Source of the DNA: Episyrphus balteatus
Taxonomy: Eukaryota; Arthropoda; Insecta; Diptera; Syrphidae
NCBI RefSeq assembly: GCF_945859705.1
Contig: NC_079136.1
Location: 125,461,027 to 125,525,026 of the forward strand
Direction of reading: 5' to 3'
DNA: 64,000 nt
Shown piece by piece: positions 49,901-59,500 of this stretch. The notes beneath the pieces are model-generated. The model searched no databases and had not been told where the DNA came from. It worked only from the letters and a program-made list of their open reading frames with translations. Within the stretch, counting starts at the first letter, position 1; the number at the start of each line of letters is the position of its first letter. Both the position numbers and the translations under genes were made by a program.

Positions 49901-52900
49901 TTCAACTGTTTTCAGGTAGCCTAGAAAAAATTGTGGAATGTATTCGTTGACCATTTCATTTAATAAAGTTATTAAAATTGTTTTTCTAAGAAATCAACGA
50001 TGAGTTATCAGCTGATAAGAAAATACTGAAAATCTTGAGGAGTTTTTTTTTTTAGTTTTCTCTTTCAGTAATTTTTGTGTTCATGTATGAACGTAGTACC
50101 TAGGTAGATACATGTGTATAATAACTACCATAGTGGAAAGAAAACTTTTCAAGATATTTGACTCATTGATTCAAATAACGAACGCAAGGGAAAACATCTA
50201 ATTAAGTAAGAATTATAGTGTGAAAAATGTTGTGGATCGTATTCACGATCAACGTTAATTAAAATGCCAAGAAATGTGCCAAATTGTTTATATTTATTAT
50301 AAATTTTGAAAAAGATTTCCTGGAAATACAGAAAATTACGTTCCAAATAATAAGCTATCCACAAAAATATCTTACCATAAAATCCACTTCGTAAAATGTG
50401 TTATAAATTCTATTATTGATTTTGAAATATGTCATTGATTAACACTATTTTTTTATGTTCCACAAGAAAAAGCTATTTACACAAAAAACAACAATTTTAC
50501 GCTTCATATATTCTGTTTGGGAACAGTAAATAACTGAAAACTCTACGTTCCACGACAAAAAATCCATTCAAAAAAAGCACCTTAATGTTGCACAAAAAAA
50601 ATTAAATCAAAAATATTATTCTAAAATCTTCTGTTTAAAAGTATGATAATATTCGTTTCCTCATACTCATATGTAGTTTCAAAGGAGTTATAATATTTAA
50701 ACCAAATCAAACTGTCTGTACATTGTTCAGAAAAAATTCAAAGAAAAACTTCCACACATTAAAAAAAAAATTGAAAAAAATTCAACCAAATTACGTTCCA
50801 CAAATAAGTTTTATATAATTTCTGACAAAATTTATTTTTTTTATTTCACTACTTGTGGATTATAATCCACAAGTAGTGATCCACCAAAACTACGTTCCAC
50901 AAAACGAATATTGCAAAGACCTTAAGAGAAATAAATTTTTGAAGAAATAATGTAGTGGATCATGTTCATTTGTAGCTGGATTCACTTACCCTATACAATT
51001 TTTCAGACTTATAATCCACAGGCTATATTTATAGTTGAAGTTGTGTGCCTGATAAATTTTATGTTTTTTCAAATTTTGTCAACATCCATAAAAGCTAAAA
51101 ACGAAAAATATTAAATTTTAAACTTCATGTGAGATGAATATTTAAATGACACCAAAAACGAACAGGTTCCACAAGAATCTTAAAATTAAAATTTAATGCT
51201 TTCAACATTTACACACGAATGGTTTAAAATTAGTCATTCAATCAACCATCTTCAAAACGAAAAGGTGTGGAATATAAGTTTTGTAAGCTTCCTATTGACA
51301 AAAAAATATGTTATTTTGGTCTAATTTATCACTTGATTGAATTTTTTATTCAAACACATCCGAAATCTGGTTAGTGCTTAGTAAATATCCTTTGAATTAT
51401 CTTATAACCCACATAATAGTAATATAGAGAAGGTACCTATATTTCAAAGGTTTATACTTAGAAAAAAAAAAAAAAAACAAATTTACATTTAAAAGAGCTT
51501 ACAACATGCAGAAGCGTTGAAGCATTTCAGATTTTCGAAACCCCCTTGATAAATACCATTATCGTGCCTCACTTAAGAAAAAAAAAATTGAATTGAAAAA
51601 CTCTCCACCTTTGTAGAAAAGATATAACCAATTTCAAGTTTCCAATAACCTCCTTCTAAATATATAAAATTTCTTTGATACCCTTCCTTAAAAAACAGAA
51701 AAACAAAAACTCATTCTCCTTGGCCTTATAAAAATCCTTAAAATTTTCAAGGCTAATGCTTGTAAATAAATAAAAATAAAAAAAAAAAATATGTACATCA
51801 TCACAAAAGAGAGTGAGAGGATACCTTTTTTTTCATATCCTTTTTTGATGACAAAAAAAAACAAACAAGGAAAGTAAAAAAAAACAGATGTAGAGGATGT
51901 GGTGTCATTTCCAAAAATGTTTTACAATCCATACTCTTAATGTCAGCAGATTTAGGAAAATATATAACATTGCCACTGCTACAACCTTAAGGATACCTTC
52001 TTCATAATTTTTTCTTGGAATACAAGGTCAAAATAAAAAAAAAAAATATGTTTTGATAGGGAGACCTTTTTTTATCCGATAAATCTATGTCATGCAAAAA
52101 GTATCCTTCAAATCCTTACCTATCATTTTTTTTTCTTCTATTTTTTTTATAATATATCTTACCCCCAAAAAATCTCGACTAATGAACTCCTTGTTGGATA
52201 CAGATATGCACCTATACACATATAATATCACAAATAACGTGATAGTCATATTTAAAATAAAAAAAAAAAACAAATATAAATCCACTAAGCTCTCGCATAC
52301 AATCTTCATCAGATTTCTTAAATATATATCCACTTCCACTCTCTATACATTTACTTAATTCCTCCCTAGATGTATATTTGCTTAAGCTGTCTCTTCCGTC
52401 ATCCATATCACATCGAATCAAACTCCCTGATTCAACCACCCTCCCAACCGCCATCAGCGCTGATACCATTACAAAACATTCGCAGTGGTTTTTATTTCGC
52501 TTATTTCACAACCTCTCCTCTTTGTGTCTCATCGATATGATCCAAATACCAAATATTGGTAAATGCAGAAAAAAAAATCCCAAACAGAGGGTCTGAGAGA
52601 AAATGTCAAGTACCACTAAAGCTAGCATCGATGGCAGTGACGGTGGTAGCGGATTTGGTAACGTTTTACCACCCCTTTTGTCGGTGGTGGTAATCCCCTA
52701 ACAACATGCCACGAATATTGCCAAGTTTATTTATTCTTTGACTCCTTTTTTTCTACTCTTCTTCTCTCTCAATCGAACCAATAAGAGTTTTCTCATTCTA
52801 CCTCCCTTTTTTATTTCAATCGCAGTCACTATTCTTCTCTGCTGGGTTCCGACTTCGTGAAAAAAAAAAGTCATATAGCTGCACTCTCATGAGTCAAGAG

Positions 52901-55900
52901 GATCCACAATGTTCCACACTGCTTAAAACAGTATGTAATGGGACTAAAACGATTAAAGCTATAAAGACAATTTTCAGATGGGACATCGCAGGCTGTGTAT
53001 CGTCGGTCGTCTCCCTGCTCGACCTCTTTTTAAGAGCCACAACCACCCCCCTCTTAACTACACCGTTTCTCTTGCTGCTAATCGATTAAACGTGCTATGG
53101 TGGCACACAATAAAAATGAGAAATTCCACCAAAAAAAAAGGAAACGAAAAAAAAAATTAAAGCTTTAGAGGGGAAACAAAAACCAATATACGGATTTCAA
53201 CTTTAGCCACAACTTAGCGTCTTCGTTGTACATGACGGTCTCTTGGTCTTGGTCTTGGTAGCCTGGTAACATGGAATAAAACATGAAAAATATTGTCACC
53301 CTCATTTTGCTATAGATTTTGCCTCTGTCGTTATTTTCCAAATGTCTGTTTTATTTTTTGTTTTTGTTCTTTTTTTCGGTTTTGGAAATAAGAAATTATA
53401 GGTTCCAAAAACGGAATTGATCAATCGATATATATTATATCTCCTTCGACAATCATACTCCCCCACCAAGCCACACACCATTATTGTCGTCGTTGTCGAA
53501 TAAAATGCTAGAAATTTCAGCAAAAGTAGAAAAAAATTGTATAATAATGTCTTTTCTTTTTGCTTTTTTTTCTCTTTTTCTTTTTCTTTTTTTTTCTTAT
53601 TTTATTCGATCGAACTTAAACACAAAAAAAAAGGATATAAGATGTCCCGACCAACATGCAGAAATCGTGTTACTGGTGTCGAAGTGGAAGACACCCTGTG
53701 CAGTGCAACTAATCGGCCCGAGCCATCTGTGGTACTTTGCAACACTCATACCTGTCCGCCTAAGTAAGTACACTTTAAAACCCGAGACCTGTTCTTTATT
53801 TCTATCTTTCAGTTGACAGTATGTTTGACAGGAATATGAATTCATGAAAAAAAGTTATCAAAAAAAACTACATTTTACAAATTAAAAAAAAAAAAACAAA
53901 TACCTACGATCCACAAATGATCTTTAGTTAATTTTAAAACAATTTATTTTGTGTGATGAAAGTATTAAAATCTACAATAATAAATAAATACGTTCCACAA
54001 AGAACCTTTGGGTTATCTGTCTTTAAATGACAGCAAAATGAACATCAAAAATAAGAAAGCGAATACGTTCCACAACAACCTAAAAATTACATGTAAAGAA
54101 AATAAAATACGTTCCACAAGAAGCTACATTTTGTATTTTCTTTATTAAAGGTCATTTAAATGCACTATTTATTCATAAGTTAAATGTGTGTTCCAAAGAT
54201 TTCCTGAGAAATTTGTATCTTCCACAAGAACTTTCTGGTCAATATTTGTATTGATTTTTATTAAGAAACAAGCGCATTTATTGTTATTTGTGGACATAGG
54301 ACAAGTCATCCAATGGGAAGGCAAGAAAAATGTTCCACTTAAAAACTAATATATTCAACAATGATAAACGAAAAATCTAATAACTTCCACAAAGGCCTTG
54401 TTGATAAAAAAAAAAATCTAAAAAATAAAACATTCCATAATCTTAAATTGCAAATATGGCTCGTTATACACTGTGGAATGCATTCATTTATAATATACTA
54501 GAAGTGAATGCAATGCTTCAAGTAAAAAAAAATACTTTCCACGTTATTCTTTGTGGAATGTATTCATTTTTTATTTCACGGAAGAAGAATTGAGTACTAG
54601 GCATAAAAAGGTTAGTTCAAAGCAATATTAAACATATTTAGAAAGGATATATTGTGGAACGCATTTAAAATTTCATTTCCCGAAATAAATACAAGACGAA
54701 ATCATTGATATGGAAGAGGGAAAAGTTGTGGAACGTATTCATCTTAATCTTAATTCTGATAAAAGTAAAAGGTTAAGGTGAAATTTTCAATTCTTTCTTC
54801 TTAAACATACTGTTTTCGAAGAATATCTACTCGGTTTATCTCGCAAATCCACTTTTCCATCCGAACTGAAGTGGAGACACTATACTTGGATGAGAATCTT
54901 CGATAATGATTACTAAGGTAACGAGCATAGATAAAATTGGTGGATTGTGGAAAAGAGGAATCTAACTTGAAAGACGTTGTTGTATCCAAATCGTGCCTTG
55001 CCATGATACTGCGAGAGGATAACGAAAACTATACCCCACCGAACCGACACACCGGAGTCATTTAAGATGTTTTACATAATTTTTATGGCATTTTTCTTTT
55101 TTGTTCTAACAACATCCACTCAACTTCGGCACATTTCTATATCTATCTCTCTCTCTCTCTCTATCTCTATAGATGGGTAGCTGATGAATGGAGCCCATGC
55201 AGTCGTCTTTGCGGACCTGGTTATCGAGAACGAATGGTTGTGTGTGCGGAGGAAACAAATGGCATTAAAACCAGGGTGAGATCTCTACCCAACAACAACA
55301 AGCAAAACTGTGTGGAACTTGTCCCATCCCATATCCTTTATCCATCCCGCACAGTTACCTACTATTTACTTAATTGCACTATGCACTCTCTTTGTACAAA
55401 TGCCATTGTCGTTTTCGTTTTCCCAACAGGTTCCAGACATCGTATGCCGAACAGCCAAACCCCCAACTCAAGAGTCTTGTATGGTACAGGAGTGCCCCAA
55501 GTGGGAGGTCGAGGAATGGTCTGGGGTAAGTTTTCTAGAATCATCTTCTTTTTTTTCGTAGCCGTCTTTCTTGTCGTCGTCGTCGCCTTCCATCTCTTCT
55601 CTGAATGTGTGTAGATCTTTATTTAGTTTTTGGTTTGCTATAAAGTGTTCGCACACCCATGAGCCATGATGGTTGTGGATGGTAGAGCATATTGCACTGC
55701 ATGGCATGCACTGAAACAGGCTTTGTGTCTAGAAAACGGATGGGACGGTGATGATGATGGGGGGACCGAACCGCACTTTTCTTGAAAAATGAAAAAAAAA
55801 AACGAGAAAGAGGAACTCCAATTCCATAGCAATGCCTTAAGTGCACACAGCACATTCACACGGCGCACATGTTCGCTCGCGCGTTCATGAAAAGTAAATG

Positions 55901-56551
55901 TTTCTTGGAATTTTCTCATATTCCTTCCCTTTTATTTATATCCTTGGAAAGAGAGTCAGAGTCGGGTAAGATTGGTGAATTCTATTGGATTTGAGTTTCG
56001 GTAGTAGCAGAAGCAGCAGCAAACAAGCGGATGTAAGAATTGCACACAAGTGAAAATAAAAACAAAGTACAAGGTATAGTAAGATGTTTATGAGATTGAA
56101 AGTGGGTGGCACACAGTAGGAAGTTGGGAAGTTGTTGGGAGGTGCACTGGGGAGAAGATCCTTTTGAAAAGAAAAAGCCTTTCGCAGTTCGTTATTTCAG
56201 CGCGCACGGCACGTGATTTTTCAGAACCTAATTTAACAGTAATTCAGTTTTTATTTTGTTTGTTTAGTTCTTTTTTTTTGTTTTTATTTTCATTTTTTAT
56301 TTTTGTATAGTTGTTGCCGTTTCTTTAAGGTTAAAGGTAGATACTGGTTGAAGTCTTAGATATTTGTGTACTTGTACACAAATGAGTATAGGATGCTCAT
56401 TTGGAGTGTTTTTTTTTTTTTTGTTTCTTTTTTACTTGCGATATAGGTACTATAGGGCAAGTTTAGGATTCGTAAAAAAAATCGAACTCGAGATAACTAT
56501 TTTACATGACATTACGATGATGGAGAATGCCAAAAAAGTGGGTCCGGCAAT

Positions 56552-56594
<43 letters not shown>

Positions 56595-59500
56595 GAACCT
56601 CGAGCTACATCCTAAACTACTGAATGGATTTTCTTTAAACTTGGTAGTTAACAGTTTTGAGTGATTCCCTAGAGGAGAAATTGAAGTTTTTTTTTTAGGA
56701 CCAAAACTAACGGTACCTGTCATATAACGGAAACAGAAAAGTTGATTTATTTCAAAAACGGCTCTAACGATTTTGATTAAAATTTTTCTGCTTACTGTTA
56801 CAGATAAGAGCCTTCTTTGACAATAAAAAAAATATTTTTTGTACCGTTATCAACGGTACCTGCCATAGAACGGTTTTTTTGATTTATGAATTTCTCATAA
56901 ACGACATAACAGATTTCGACCAAATTTTTAATACAGAAACGTTTAATCAATCATTATTTAAAAAAATTTAAAATTTTTCAAAAACCACATTTTTGGATTT
57001 TTAAAAAATATTTCAAAATTTTTTTTTGAAAAATCAATTTTTTGGAAACGAGTTGGTGAAAAAATTTGAAATTTTGTTTTTATGTGTAAATTAATTATTT
57101 ATTCAAAATTGCATATCAACTTTTTTTTTGAAAAATGTTAGAAAATTTTTATATATAAAAAATAATTTTTTTAAAAAACGGCTCTAACGATTTTCGAAAA
57201 TTTTTTTCTAAAAATTCCTTTTTATACTAGAAATAAAATAGCATACTTTGTTTTTTGTAAAAGATTATTTAAAACGGTATTTTATTATTTATAAAAACGG
57301 ATTTTATTTTTTTTGTACCACTAACGAAATTCCGTGAAAATGTCAAATTTTCCCTAATTTTGTTCAATAAAAAACTTTAACATTAGAGTAACTTTTACCA
57401 TAAGAGCAAGTACGTGCGACCCCAGTCGTGCAATTTATTTTTTTTATATTTATTTCCACAACGCGGATACAAGACAATAATGTTGAAGTGATGGCGGTAC
57501 GGGAAAAGAGTGGAGTATTATAGTTTTGTAGAATAGTCAGTTTATAGTTGGGTGCTTATAAGATACAACTAGGTACCTTCATTTATAGGTCTCTAGATAG
57601 TTCAAGGTAGGACGTACATGAGTTTAAAATTTTTATTGGTTGGCAGGAAGTTCCTCAGGTATATAGACATCAGTTTTAACATTGTTTGTATAGTTGTTAC
57701 AACTTATAGGAGTGTGCAGTGCTTACCTCTGTCTATGTTTTATGGTTACGTTTTATGTGTTTCCAAGAAAAAATGAACAATATTAGAAAGTGGAGTATTT
57801 AAGTAGTTGGATGTTAAGATACTTTCAATTTTATAAGAAATCATTTCGAAGAAATCGAATGTCATTGAAATAAGAGAGAAATTCAATTTGTCAAATATAG
57901 AATGAATGCATTCCACACTTCAGTTAAGTTAAGTTTTTCTTAAAGAATAAATCTGAAGATTTGTGGAAGAAATTTTGTGAATTACTTTAATTTACTATCA
58001 ATTACATGTTGTGGAACGTATCTGGAAAATGAAATTTTACCTTTTTATCATTATTTCAAATTTTAACAGAAAATGTGTAATGTATAAATCTTGAATTTAA
58101 GATGGCTATTTTATATTAAAAAATCATGATCATTTGAACTGGGTATTAGGGCTAAAAATTACAAAAAAAAAAAAAAAACTGATACCTAAACAAAAATCAG
58201 TGCATTTATGAAATATATGAAAATAAGGCTTAATTATTCAACTTTTTGTTAGCAGCAACATTCAATAGAATAATAAACTGATGATTTGAAAAAAAAAATG
58301 GGAATTAAATAATTTTGTGACAAAAATACATGTTGTGGAATGTTAGACAGTAAATTTCACCTCCCTTCTACTTTAATTTGGTTTCTTAGCAGAACCTGTG
58401 GAACAAGCATTCGATGCAATTCGGGTGCCGATTTCTTCCAAATCAAATAGAAAGTTAAGCTTTCTGTCAAAAACTTATGTTGTTCGATGTTTTGAGAAAG
58501 CGCTGATATTGAGCAGAGGTTAATGTTCACAGTCATCTAAAACTTATATAAAATGTGTTGCTGGTCTGCAGTAGATACATAGATACAGGATCGTGATTTA
58601 ACTAGAACGACAAAAATTTCGAATGGACAAAATATCTTAAATAATACATGTATAAAAATCTCGAATGTACACACATTTATAAGTAGGTACATGATCTCGA
58701 AAATATAAAAAAAATCTCGAAAAATTCTAGAAAGTTTTGTTTTCCATATAATATTTGTTTGATTTTAGCTTTCAGGAATGATATGAAAATATTGTCAAAA
58801 GGAAAAACTGCTGCTCATAAAAATTCGGGACATTTTTAATCCCCTTTTTTCTTGCAATATATATCTTTAATCATGTTATGCATTCGTATATTTTTTTTTT
58901 TTGAAAATCATTACATCGAATCGTTTTTTTTTTTACCTGGTTTTCTTCTCAACAACTGGTTTGATTTCAAAGAATGTTTTTATATTAAAGTATTGACATC
59001 ATTTTAATACAATTAATTATTGAATTTTTAAAAATTTTTTTCATGTTTATTTTTTTAACCAAATTTTTAAAAACGGTACATTGAATATTTTAAAAAATTA
59101 GGTTTAAGACGTTAATTAAAAAGTGCTACTAATAATGGCATACCAATTTTATTGTAAAAAGTTTTTTTTTTTTCAAAAAATAATGTACTCGTATAAGAAA
59201 TTATAGAAAAAACGACCCTATAATTTTTTTTTTCATATACATATACATTAACGAAATTTCTATATAAAAAGTTTTAATAATTTTAGCGTCTTGAACTCTA
59301 TGAGCGACCCATTCGTGCCTTTTTTTATATTAAATTTCATTGAAATTGAACAATTAGTTTGGGAGAAAATAAAAAAATTTAAATTTAAAAATCATTTTCT
59401 AAACAAAAATTTTTTTACTTGGTACCTAGATAGACTTTACCTAAATCGTAAGAGCCGTTTTTGAGAAAATTAAACTTTTCAAATTATGTAGAATATGACA

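Noticed and set aside
52085..52596. Overlapping open frames on both strands
   Set aside because: AT-rich tails and no family features; within intron 4 whose flanking exons join in frame without it.
55276..55429. Intron 6 as coding (126-codon frame runs through it)
   Set aside because: Good donor and acceptor, length not a multiple of three, and removal restores the TSP1-3 cysteines.
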